A stretch of 64,000 bases of DNA from Echinometra lucunter (lineage: Eukaryota; Echinodermata; Echinoidea; Camarodonta; Echinometridae), in NCBI GenBank assembly GCA_029962745.1, contig CM057171.1, positions 22,862,637 to 22,926,636 on the forward strand, in the 5' to 3' direction. This document shows, in pieces, positions 45,190-56,200 of this stretch. A program made the translations under genes and the position numbers. Below the pieces are notes generated by a model. It was not told where the DNA came from. It did no database searches and saw only the letters and a list, made by a program, of their open reading frames with translations. Position 1 is the stretch's first letter. Every line of letters starts with the position of its first letter.

Positions 45190-48100
45190 ATGGTGAAAGA
45201 CTGTGATTTAACTGGTATACAATTGAATATAAACACTACGATTGATGTAAACTCAAATTCTAACAATGATATAAATACTGCTTACTGTTTTCCGTTCGGA
45301 GAAATCGACGATAGGGAGTTTGAATCTTTGTTCTCTCACACCTGCCAGTTTGAAGGTGTACCCGGTAACTTCGATAAAGATTATGAAATCTTCACTGATG
45401 AAGAGTGTGAGGACTACAGCCCAACACCCAGTGTAAAATATTATTTGTCTTCTGAATTTAACGAAAACATGAATGATTCAACAATAAATAATTTCAGTGT
45501 GATCCATTTTAACGCAAGAAGCTTGTTCCGGAATTTTGAACAAATACATAGTTTTCTTTCTACCATTCGATTTAAGTTTTCAATCATTGGAATATCTGAG
45601 ACTTGGATAAATTCAGGCTCAGATGCCCCCTTCACAATCGAAGGCTATAAATTCATACACATCGACCGGCCTAAAGGCCGTGGTGGTGGAGTTGGGCTAT
45701 TTGTCCGGGAAGATTTAAACTACAAACTTTATGAGTTTTCTGAACAATGTGATGGTGTTGATTTTCTTTGTATTGAAATTGCTCGTAAAACATCAAGAAA
45801 TATAATGGTAGGGATTCTTTATCGTCAACCAAAATCTGCCGTGCCAGCATTTACTTCCTTTTTTGATAAGTTAATTAATAATAATGATATAAAACATAAA
45901 TATGCATTTTTCATGGGTGACACGAATATTGACTTATCCAAGAAAAACACTTGTCCACCAATATTTGATTTTGTTAACACAGTAGTTTCATCTGGTTTCC
46001 ATCCTTTGATAGACAGACCAACCCGGGTCAATGCCAATTCAGCAACGATTATTGATAATATATATACAAATGTTTTTAACAACTCCAATATGTCAGGTAT
46101 TTTTATAACAGATATATCTGACCACTTTCCAATTTTTTATATTTCAAATTTCTCAGATATTCCAAAAAATGATAATCTCAAACCATGTACATGTATGTAT
46201 AGACAAATTTCTACCGAAAACCTCAATTCTTTGAAGACTGATCTCTTAGCCGTTGATTGGTCAAATGTTTATCTAGAAAGTGACCTAGAGAGGGCGTACG
46301 ATTTATTCTTGGAAACATTCACTAAGTTATACAATAAGCACCTACCCATTCGCACAAAAAACTTAAATAAACGCAAACGAAATAGAAAACCATGGGTATC
46401 TCCTGATATTCTGAAACTTATCTCCAAGAAAAACAAATTATATAAAATATACATAAATTCTACACTTCCAATTAATTATGAAAAGTATAAAAAAATCCGA
46501 AACAAAGTTACCACATGTTTGCGTCGTGCAAAGAAAGATTATTACTTTAAGAAATCAGATTCTATAAAAAACAATTCTAAACAAACATGGACACTAATAA
46601 ACAGTGTCTTGGGAAAACAAAAGGCTTCACTTAATAAAGATAACACTTTTTTACACAATGGTTCTTATGTTAATGATCCCCGTGAAATTGCAGAGTGTTT
46701 TAATGAACATTTTGTTACAGTTGGTTCAAATATTAGTGATAATGCAAATAACTATTGTCAATCTTTTCATTCGTATATGAATGAACCAATTTATCATACT
46801 TTGTTTTTTAATCCAGTCACAGTGGAGGAGATAATAGAGATTGGGAAGTCACTTAAATCTGGAAAGAGTAGCGGTTTTGATGATGTTGATCCGTCCGTTG
46901 TAAAATATGTATTACCTTGTATTGTTGAACCTCTTCTTTATATTTTCAATGATTCACTTAGTAATGGTTGTGTACCCTCCAAACTGAAAATTTCTAAAGT
47001 TGTACCGGTATTTAAAAAGGATGATCCAAGCTTATTTACCAACTACCGTCCAATTTCAATTCTACCTTGTCTTTCAAAAAATTTAGAGAAACTAGTTTTT
47101 AATAGACTTTATGGATTTTTATTGCAACATAATTTACTGTATGACAGTCAGTATGGTTTTCGCCAAAATTATTCTACAGACATGGCAGTTATTGAAATTC
47201 ATGATAGAATTGTTAAAGAACTAAATACTGGTAAAGAAGTTGTAGGCGTGTTCATGGATCTGTCAAAGGCTTTTGACTCCCTTTCACATGATATCTTATT
47301 ACAAAAAATGCAATACTATGGTGTCCGTGGTGTATCATTTGATTGGTTTAAGTCTTATTTATCAGATAGAGAGCAATTTACTGTACATAATAAAATCAAT
47401 TCGTCTTTCAGATGTATAAAAACGGGTGTACCTCAAGGATCAATACTTGGGCCTTTACTATTTTTAATTTATATCAGTGATATTGTAAATTCTTGCCAAA
47501 ATTCTCATTTTATTCTTTATGCAGATGACACCTCACTTCTTGCCTCTCATGATGATATGAATGTTTTAATTGAATTATTGAACAGAAATCTTGCTAAAAT
47601 ACATACATGGTTCAAGTGCAATAGACTTTCATTAAATATAGATAAAACCCAATGTGTTGTTTTTAAAAAGAAAGGCGTGCAATATAATTACGACAATCTT
47701 TCTCTCAAAATCGATTCAACTTGTTTAAAGTTCCATGAATCAGTAACATGTTTAGGTGTAGTATTAAATTGCAATCTATGTTGGAATGATCATATTAATT
47801 TAGTTCGTCTTAGAGTTTCACGTTTTATTGGAATTTTGAACCGACTGAAATGTGAATTACCCTCTTATGTATTGTTTAATCTTTACAATGCCCATATTTT
47901 ATCCCACATTTCATATTGCAATTCAATTTGGGGAAATACGCATTCTTGCCACCTACAAAAATTGACTATACTTCAAAAGAAAGCAATTCGTATCTGTACG
48001 AAATCAGATTTTAATGCACCAACATCTCAATTATTTAAATCATTATGCACGCCAAAATTGCAAGATATTAATAAAATTCAAATTGCTTCAATTATGCAAC

Positions 48101-48327
48101 GTTACTACACAAAAACTCTGTCTCCATATTTAATGAACATGTTTTCAATCAATGCCAATATTCATAGTTATAATACAAGATCAATCAATAAATTTCATCG
48201 TTGGACGTATTTGAATGATAGGTCAAAATATTCATTACGCCATATTGGCCCAGCTTTATGGAATAGTCTGAATTTGAGAAAATTAAATATACAATTCAAT
48301 AATATATTTAAAAGGCAATTTAAATAG
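45190..48327 (+). CDS. Retrotransposon ORF2: endonuclease and reverse transcriptase
   Basis: 1045 codons from the ATG at 45190. The first 100 residues are acidic and unassigned. Apurinic-type endonuclease: VIHFNARSLF, IGISETWI, GDTNIDLSKK and ITDISDHFPIF. Reverse transcriptase: YRPISILPCLSK, MDLSKAFDSLSHDILLQKM, TGVPQGSILGPLLFLIY, and catalytic YADD at about 47518-47529 (residue about 777). A C-terminal block ending at the TAG before 48330 contains SYNTRS and HIGPALWNSL, common in CR1/L2-like elements. The protein nicks target DNA and copies the element RNA from the nick. No stops or shifts were seen, so enzymatic competence is plausible. Codon use is very AT-rich. Confidence 0.92.
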   Translation: MVKDCDLTGIQLNINTTIDVNSNSNNDINTAYCFPFGEIDDREFESLFSHTCQFEGVPGNFDKDYEIFTDEECEDYSPTPSVKYYLSSEFNENMNDSTINNFSVIHFNARSLFRNFEQIHSFLSTIRFKFSIIGISETWINSGSDAPFTIEGYKFIHIDRPKGRGGGVGLFVREDLNYKLYEFSEQCDGVDFLCIEIARKTSRNIMVGILYRQPKSAVPAFTSFFDKLINNNDIKHKYAFFMGDTNIDLSKKNTCPPIFDFVNTVVSSGFHPLIDRPTRVNANSATIIDNIYTNVFNNSNMSGIFITDISDHFPIFYISNFSDIPKNDNLKPCTCMYRQISTENLNSLKTDLLAVDWSNVYLESDLERAYDLFLETFTKLYNKHLPIRTKNLNKRKRNRKPWVSPDILKLISKKNKLYKIYINSTLPINYEKYKKIRNKVTTCLRRAKKDYYFKKSDSIKNNSKQTWTLINSVLGKQKASLNKDNTFLHNGSYVNDPREIAECFNEHFVTVGSNISDNANNYCQSFHSYMNEPIYHTLFFNPVTVEEIIEIGKSLKSGKSSGFDDVDPSVVKYVLPCIVEPLLYIFNDSLSNGCVPSKLKISKVVPVFKKDDPSLFTNYRPISILPCLSKNLEKLVFNRLYGFLLQHNLLYDSQYGFRQNYSTDMAVIEIHDRIVKELNTGKEVVGVFMDLSKAFDSLSHDILLQKMQYYGVRGVSFDWFKSYLSDREQFTVHNKINSSFRCIKTGVPQGSILGPLLFLIYISDIVNSCQNSHFILYADDTSLLASHDDMNVLIELLNRNLAKIHTWFKCNRLSLNIDKTQCVVFKKKGVQYNYDNLSLKIDSTCLKFHESVTCLGVVLNCNLCWNDHINLVRLRVSRFIGILNRLKCELPSYVLFNLYNAHILSHISYCNSIWGNTHSCHLQKLTILQKKAIRICTKSDFNAPTSQLFKSLCTPKLQDINKIQIASIMQRYYTKTLSPYLMNMFSINANIHSYNTRSINKFHRWTYLNDRSKYSLRHIGPALWNSLNLRKLNIQFNNIFKRQFK

Positions 48328-48788
48328 GAATTGATATCTACCTACTGACTTTTTACTTATGTTTATTTTCCATGCTTTGTTGAATTAGTCTTTCATCTGT
48401 TTTAAAATGAATTTGTTGTGCGTGTGTGTGCGTGCGTGCGTGTGTGTGTGTGTTTTTTAATTATGTCATTTATGGTTACATTTGACTGCAATATTGGTAC
48501 ACTATCACAACTAAAGCTACAGCTATAATATCAAACAACAGCCGTTCGATAATTTCGGGTATGTGCAATTTAACAAGCCTTTTCAAGGGCTTTCTACATA
48601 CACACCCTTTTCCATTCATTTTTTCAATAATTATTTTGTTTAAAATGCAATGTACATCTGTACCAACAATTTTAGTTGGATCTCTGTTTTGTCAACATGT
48701 GTAATTTTGTTCTGTATTGCCTGTTTCTTGTCTCTGTATCTTTTTTAATGAATTGGAAATAAAGATTGAATTTGAATTTGAATTTGAA

Positions 48789-50196
48789 TTTTTGGCCAAC
48801 GATTACGAGATAAGTTGTCGTAAAGAACAGTGAGAGGGAAAGCAGAAGAATATTTTTATTTCAAGATATGAACTTTTTTTTTTTTTTTTTTTTTTTGGAA
48901 GTCTTGCAGATAGACTGTTGGATTCAGAGATACAGACAAAACATTTTCAAGATGAGGGAACAGTTGATAGTGAAAGGGTTGTTATTTTGAATTTTTGATC
49001 ATTGCAAGATTTTATGATGTCAGATGGTAGTCTTGAGCTGGAGATGTGGAAATAGAGACTTAAAGAGATAGTCAGAGGTTAGTTGGGGAAAAAGTTGAAA
49101 TTCAGATATTTGAATTTTTTTTGAAATGTGATCAGTAAATTCAGTAATTGCGAGATATTAAGTGAAAATGAAGGTGGATCAGTACAGGGTCCTTTCATAC
49201 ATGTAGGAATGTTTAGAAGAGTTGTGATTGCGTACGGAAATGAAACAAGGGTTTAATTAATATTGTTTTTGGAGGTTATTGGAGGTGATAGTGTGATACA
49301 TTGGAACATTGAATTGATTTAAGTGTGATTAGATCAGTACAGGATCTTTTCAGGGATATGTTGAAGTAATTATAGGTATAGAGACAAGGTCAGAGTTGGA
49401 ACTGGATATGGTGCATTGGATCAATGCAGGATCCTTTGCCCATTTGTCATATTGAATTTCATGGTTGTGAAACAGTAATAATTTGAGGTAGTATACTTTG
49501 TCGTTTTCGAAGTGTTGAAACATTTTTTTTTTGTTTGACAATACTGAATTTCGAAGAGAGATGTTTTGATATTCGAGGGTTTTTCGTATACTGAAATAAA
49601 TTGTAAATCTATTTTGACTGGTACAAGCTGAGTTTTATCTGGAATTTTATTTGAGTCCACCCATGTGACAATCATTCATGGATTTTCAAACTGGAAGAAA
49701 GCAAGAAAAAGGTTTCGGGAGCACCAACTTTAGGTCAGAGTTGGAACTGGATATGGTGCATTGGATCAATGCAGGATCCTTTGCCCATTTGTCATATTGA
49801 ATTTCATGGTTGTGAAACAGTAATAATTTGAGGTAGTATACTTTGTCGTTTTCGAAGTGTTGAAACATTTTTTTTTTTGTTTGACAATACTGAATTTCGA
49901 AGAGAGATGTTTTGATATTCGAGGGTTTTTCGTATACTGAAATAAATGTTAAATCTATTTTGACTGGTACAAGCTGAGTTTCATCTGGAATTTTATTTGA
50001 GTCCACCCATGTGACAATCATTCATGGATTTTCAAACTGGAAGAAAGCAAGAAAAAGGTTTCGGGAGCACCAACTTTCAAAATGTCACAAGTCTGCTGTA
50101 TAAGCTTTGATTATTCCTAAGCAATGCCCCGATGCAAAAGAGCCTTAGTTAAGAAAAGAAAGAAAGTCGGCGAAACGTTGCCTATATCATCGAAAA
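48789..50196 (-). repeat. 1.4 kb block X, copy 3
   Basis: Nearly identical to 41529-42937 including the internal 346-bp tandem pair (about 49387-49730 and 49731-50077), the poly-T run and the CGGCGAAACGTTGCC end. It is followed at 50197 by CATATAG and then the hAT body. The minus-strand MIVTWVDSNK frames are present in both tandem units (49686-50021 intact; the other shifted by a change in the A/T run). Confidence 0.85.
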
Positions 50197-50203
50197 CATA
50201 TAG

Positions 50204-52000
50204 TTTCTAGCAAGGCAGGGATTAGCTCTTCAAGGCAAAAAAGATGAAGACTCCAATGTACTCCAACTCTATCACCTCAGAGCAAAAGATGACCCTCGAA
50301 TGCTAGAGTGGTTTCAAGAAGAAAACGGACAAATACATTTCTCACGATGTTCAGAACGAAATGCTGGAGATAATGGACCTTCAGATCTTGCGGGAGGTGA
50401 CATTTTCTATCAGGAATGACGTTTTCTTCTCTATCTTGGCAGATGAATGCACCGACATTTCAAACAAAAAACAGTTGACACTTTGCATCTGATGGATTGA
50501 TGAGGACCTTGAACCACATGAAGAATTCATGGGATTCTATCACATCTTAAATATCAAGGCAGATATGATCGTGACAGTCATCAAGGACGCAATCACAAGG
50601 ACGAATTTGAACTTGTCCAATTGTCGTGGACATCGCTATGATGCCGGTGGACCCATGGCTGTTTCACGACGAGAAGTCGATCAACAAATCCTGTCAGAGG
50701 CCCCAAAGCCTCATCCGACACATTGCCGCTGTCACGCTTAGAATTTGGTAGAAAGTGATACTACAAAGGGGTCGAAGTTGCAGTCAGATGCATTAGATAT
50801 TACGTATGAAGTCTGCAAACTGATCAAGTTTTCGCCAAATCGTCAAGGTTTCCTAGAGGAGATAAAAGATGACATTAACTTAGATGCTGCGGGTTTGAAG
50901 ATTATTTGTCCGACACGTTGGGCAGTACGTGGACGGAGCTTCGATCGCACCATTAAGAATTACGAGGCTCTTCTGGTGGAATGGGACGCCTGTCTGGACG
51001 AACGACTAGACTCGGAGGTGAGAGCCCGAATTATAGGCGTCAAGGCACAGATGGAGAAATTTGAATATCTCTTTGCTCTTAACCAGGGTTTCAAGGTGTA
51101 TTCGATAACTGATAACTTGTCTAAGACACTGCAACAGACATCCATGTCAGCAGCCCAAGGTCCGCACATTGCTTTGGTTACGGCGGATACTCTAGAAAAG
51201 CTCCCATGTGATAACAAGTTTGATAAGCTCTTCGATGATGTGCTTCAAATGTCAACGGAGCATGGCACATCTGGACCCCAATTAGCAAGATATCGAAGAG
51301 CTCCTAAGCGGTTTAAAGTGGGAAGTGGAGATGAGGCTTTTCCGTCTTCACCGACAGACTACTACAAGAGGCAATACACTGAAGTTTTGGACGTTGCAAT
51401 CAGTGCAATTCACAGTCGATTTGACCAGCCCGGCTTACATGCGTATCGTCAAATGGAAGAGCTTCTTCTGAAATCTCTTCGAGAGGAAGATATTTCTGAT
51501 GAGATAGAGTACATGAAGCATAACTACGCAGGTGACATGGATATTCTAGGTTTAGCAGCGCAACTGCAACTCCTCCGTTCATTGTTAAACTCTGATGCCC
51601 GATATGGATGCTTTAATGACATCTACATGGCCTTGAAGGAAATTGACAAAGCTCAGAGGAGTCTGATATCTGAGGTCATAACCTTGGTCAAGCTCATTCT
51701 TGTCAATCCGTCAACCAATGCAGTAGGGGAAAGGTCATTCCCGACGGCGAGGCGGTTGAAGACCTGGCTGAGGTCTACTATGAACCACTTGGCAGTTCTC
51801 CATGGTCATAAAGAACGTTCATCTTTCTTGGACTTGGTCGCAGTCGGAAATGAGTTTGCTCAGAGAAATGACAGAAGACATAGAAATCGTTGTGCCTTTT
51901 CACAACAGGACTTGGGTACACATATTTATATTGATGATCGTAACATCCATAGACTTTTTACTGCACAATGTAAGTCATTTCAGTCTTTTAATCATTCAGT
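50204..52000 (+). pseudogene. hAT transposase C-terminal body (ZMYM1-like)
   Basis: It begins FLARQGLALQGKKDEDSN, then LADECTDISNK (the conserved D-x-x-T-D-x-S/A core) in a shifted frame, NCRGHRYDAGGPM, and NLVESDTTKGSK after a TAG at about 50741. A 457-codon open frame follows (50745-52118). It contains CPTRWAVRGRS and the hAT C-terminal dimerisation block (LVKLILVNPSTNAVGERSF, TARRLKTWLRSTM) near 51700-51790; the codons after about 51850 are probably read-through. At least one frameshift (about 50325), a stop near 50491 and the TAG near 50741 break the 5' half, so it cannot encode an active transposase. It pairs with the N-terminal fragment at 40.2 kb. Confidence 0.85.
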
Positions 52001-52163
52001 AGCATACATGTATTTTCTCTTATTTTCACAGATATTACACCAAACACAATTAATACCTCATTCACATTTTCATCCCTCCCCGCCTTTCAGCAATTTCAGT
52101 AATGTTCCTCGGCAATGATAATGCTATTTTTCATATTCAGCCCCCCCCCCCCCACTTTCAAAA

Positions 52164-52663
52164 NNNNNNNNNNNNNNNNNNNNNNNNNNNNNNNNNNNNN
52201 NNNNNNNNNNNNNNNNNNNNNNNNNNNNNNNNNNNNNNNNNNNNNNNNNNNNNNNNNNNNNNNNNNNNNNNNNNNNNNNNNNNNNNNNNNNNNNNNNNNN
52301 NNNNNNNNNNNNNNNNNNNNNNNNNNNNNNNNNNNNNNNNNNNNNNNNNNNNNNNNNNNNNNNNNNNNNNNNNNNNNNNNNNNNNNNNNNNNNNNNNNNN
52401 NNNNNNNNNNNNNNNNNNNNNNNNNNNNNNNNNNNNNNNNNNNNNNNNNNNNNNNNNNNNNNNNNNNNNNNNNNNNNNNNNNNNNNNNNNNNNNNNNNNN
52501 NNNNNNNNNNNNNNNNNNNNNNNNNNNNNNNNNNNNNNNNNNNNNNNNNNNNNNNNNNNNNNNNNNNNNNNNNNNNNNNNNNNNNNNNNNNNNNNNNNNN
52601 NNNNNNNNNNNNNNNNNNNNNNNNNNNNNNNNNNNNNNNNNNNNNNNNNNNNNNNNNNNNNNN
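52164..52663. other. Assembly gap of 500 N
   Basis: Exactly 500 N, a conventional placeholder, so the true gap size is unknown. It begins just after a poly-C tract (52141-52153), a usual cause of read failure. Translations across it are meaningless. Upstream plexin-like exons could be hidden here. Confidence 0.98.
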
Positions 52664-53297
52664 AGTGACCACGATTACATAGTGCAAGGATCATGATTGT
52701 TATTATCCGTAATAAAGTATTCAATGTGAGGAGATTTTTAAAATTGATCCATTTCCCATTCTGTGTGTTATGAAGAGGGAAGGTGTATACCTCTTATCTT
52801 TGTTATTCATTTTCAGGCATTGAAGTATTCTGTTCGTATTTCATTTTTCTATCTCGTCAAGGTCAAACTCATTCAATGACGAAATTACAGTAAATAGCCA
52901 AAAATAAACCCAACGGGTGATATGAGATGTCACCCCATTATACACTAATATCTCTACTGTCATTGCTCAGTGGCCTGAGACGAATTAATCAAGAACACAG
53001 GCTCTATGCCTTCAGAATTATCTACATTTTATTTCATGATTCTTTTTGTCTAATCGAATGACTGATGGTTTACCAGAAGAAAACTAGATTTTGATTTCTG
53101 TCTATTTTATTTATTATATCATATCATATAATGTTAAACATATTTCTCATCATTTAAATGTTCTTTTGTGTAGCTACGACTACATGTATTTTCAGTGAGT
53201 GTCCTTCATGGAGGACAATATTTTTCATTCAAGTGTTTGTAGATCTCTTTCACCATCCCTCTAATACATTGTCAAACGTTCTTTGTATAAGCCAGGG

Positions 53298-56200
53298 CCT
53301 AGATGTTGTAGATGAAGACGGTCAGATTTATCTTCGAGCGAATGTGTTGAATGTTGACAGCGTAAAGCAGGCTAAACAGAAGGTTTTAGATTCTGTGTGG
53401 AGGAAAGGATACTGTTTACTACCTAGAGAGGTGGATGCAGTAGATCTCGGTGAGTGTGTTTAGTTAATTTCATATCTTGATAACATCTCAACGAAATAAG
53501 ATTTTAATATGTTAGTATTGTTTACGTTGTGATGACACACAAAATTTTTTGTTTTAAATGATATTTTATTTCCTTCATCTTACCATACATTCATAATACA
53601 TGAAATTACCACACCCCATCACCCCTATCACCCACATCCCACTCCTCCCCACCCCCTTCTCCTCCCCTTCAATTTTTTCCTTGTTTTTTTTTTTAACACA
53701 CATGCACACATTTGTATAATATGCCTATAGCACTTCATTTATATGGTTTACGATAAAAGAGCAATGTAGATAAAATGCCTTGCTAAAGGGCGTAAGTGCC
53801 GTGCTGGGGATCAAACCCCCAACCTTTGCGTCTTCAGACAAGCGTCTTGAACCACTGCACCACGGCACACACAACACACACACACGCACACACACACACA
53901 CACTACGCACAAAGATACCCACCCATACTCACGCCCAAACAGAACATTCAAAATCTGTTCTCCGTAGATATGGTAGTTAGGATATATCATATTCAACTAT
54001 GGTGGCCCTGAAGTAGTACCACAGGTCATGTGCGCCGTGAATTTCGCGGCCAAGTCGTGAAATTCGTTTTTTGGGGTCGCGATATTTGGAACCACTGGAC
54101 CCGAACTCTGCGTCCCGAGTCGCAAAGTTTGCGTCTTAAAAAGTCCTCAACTTCAGGGCCAAGTCGCAAAAGTTCGCGTCCACAGTCGTCAAATTTGCAG
54201 CCTAGTTGCCAAGTTCGCGTCCAATTAAAGTCCTCAACTTGCATCCTCAACGTCCCGTGATCGCGAATTTCACGACTTGGCCGCGAAATTCAAGGCGCAC
54301 ATGACCTGTCATCATGGTCATCGAGCGTAATTCAGGGCCACCATATTCAACCGCTCTTTTATGCTGAAGTAACAAACGATAAACTCGGTCTTCTCGACAT
54401 AATTAAAATTATTACAAAAAACACCAAGTGAAGACATACGGTATTTGCATTAATAAAGTTGTAAACATTTTCCTTTCTTATTAATATTACAGTGTGGATT
54501 CAAACTCATGAACGGTCAATTCTTCTCCAAGATACAGAGGGAAATGCTGAGACACATGGGAAAATCATGATCAACACCATGAAAAGCTATGGGGTAAGCA
54601 CATGTATTAGCAATATGTCAGCAGTCATGTTTATTGCTTAGACTTTACAGTGCTTTGATATGCTAATGATCTTTGACCTGTGTCATTCACGTGTACAGTA
54701 TGGGTAAAACGATGATAATGGTGATGATGATGGTAATGAAGAAGAAGGAGGAGGGGGATAATGAGAAGAAGAACATGATGATGTTGATGATGATGATGAA
54801 GAAAAAAGAATAGTGATCGGTTTCGCGTATATCAAACGCAGGTTTCCCCTCGCCGAGCAACAACGCTTGTCATGATAAAGTAAAGAAACCGTTTTGGTTA
54901 CATGTAGGCTATCCTTTACTCATCGCAATAGTTGCTGCTATTTGTACATGACATTCTATGATTTTTGTGTTTAAAGATTCAAAATGGAAGTCGTGTAGCG
55001 CTCATCCCGAAACAGCATGGAAAATGTGACGGATATGAAGCCCTAGCTTTGGAGGATGTTTCTTCAAATAAATGTAAGAGAGTAGCCTTAATTACTTGAG
55101 TACTGCAATAATAACCCGGCAAGTTCCATCGACTCCATTATCTCATGAAAACACATGACATTGTATCAATTAATATCACATGGTAAAAAAAATCTAAGAT
55201 CAAATTGTAGAAGGTTTTCACCTCAATATTCTTGTTCGTTTTATGTGCCCTGATTAGCGTTTATATTTTTGTCGTGTAATTTTTACTTGAAGGAGATTTA
55301 AAAAACAAAAGCAAAAAAACTCTCTCATCAATGAATTAGAGCTGGAGCATAGGCGGATCCAGGCTTTGAACAAAGGGGGGGGGGGGGGGGGGGGAATGGG
55401 GCTTGCTGCCGAGCAGCGCACATGTTTTTTCCGTTTTAATGGCGGCACCAGAGAATCGTCACAAATAATTAGTTAACACGTCGGAAAATCGGGGGGGGGG
55501 GGGGGGGTGTCGTTGACATTGGGCGCATTTATTATTCTAAAGAGGAGTTTCTTCTTTTCCTTTTTTTTTTTTTGGTAGCGGCGCCTTCGGCGACATGCCA
55601 AACATGGGGGGGGGGGGCTTGCACCCCAAGCCCCCCCCCCCTGGATCCGCCACTGTGGAAGATGCATGAATTATGAAGAGAAAGAAGAAGAAGGGAGAAA
55701 ATGGCAGAGAAAGAAATGATGTTTCAGAACATTCAATCTTTTTTTTCCAGATGAATCCTTGGTTGGCGTGACCGCGGTAGATGTTCCCAAACCAGACACG
55801 TCGCAGCAAGATTTAAAAGCGATCCATCTGAAGGTACAGCTACTGAGTTTGAAAAATGAGGCTAAATTGGGAGAAACCCACATTCCCTGTATTCAACTGG
55901 TATATAGAATCATAATGAAAATAGATTTGAAGCGTTGAAAATATCATGAACATCCGTATGGTAAGAATTCCTTCATGGTTCACATATCATATAAAGATTA
56001 ATAGTAAGCGGGAGAGAGGGGATATGGAGGACAACGATTCAACTTAATGCCTTTTTTTTCTACAGGATGTCGGACGACCTACAATGCAGGGAAGTACAAT
56101 GCCTGACCATATCCAACAGAAAAAGGCAAAAATTGATCGAAATCTAGCAATTCCTCACATGCTGACTATGAAGGTGAGTTCTGAAATCTATTTCCAACTG

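Larger units (their letters stand above)
43595..48790 (+). mobile_element. Full-length two-ORF CR1/L2-like non-LTR retrotransposon
   Basis: A 5' untranslated region of about 315 bp, ORF1, a spacer of about 550 bp, ORF2, and a 3' untranslated region of about 460 bp ending in AATAAAGATTGAATTTGAAT with further GAATTT units. Both frames are free of stops. The element is bracketed by 259-bp direct repeats of block X. Intact frames, near-identity of the 3' end with the truncated copy at 42955, and conserved flanks point to recent activity. Confidence 0.9.

Noticed and set aside
52102..52724. Frames across the run of N
   Set aside because: They consist almost wholly of unknown residues.
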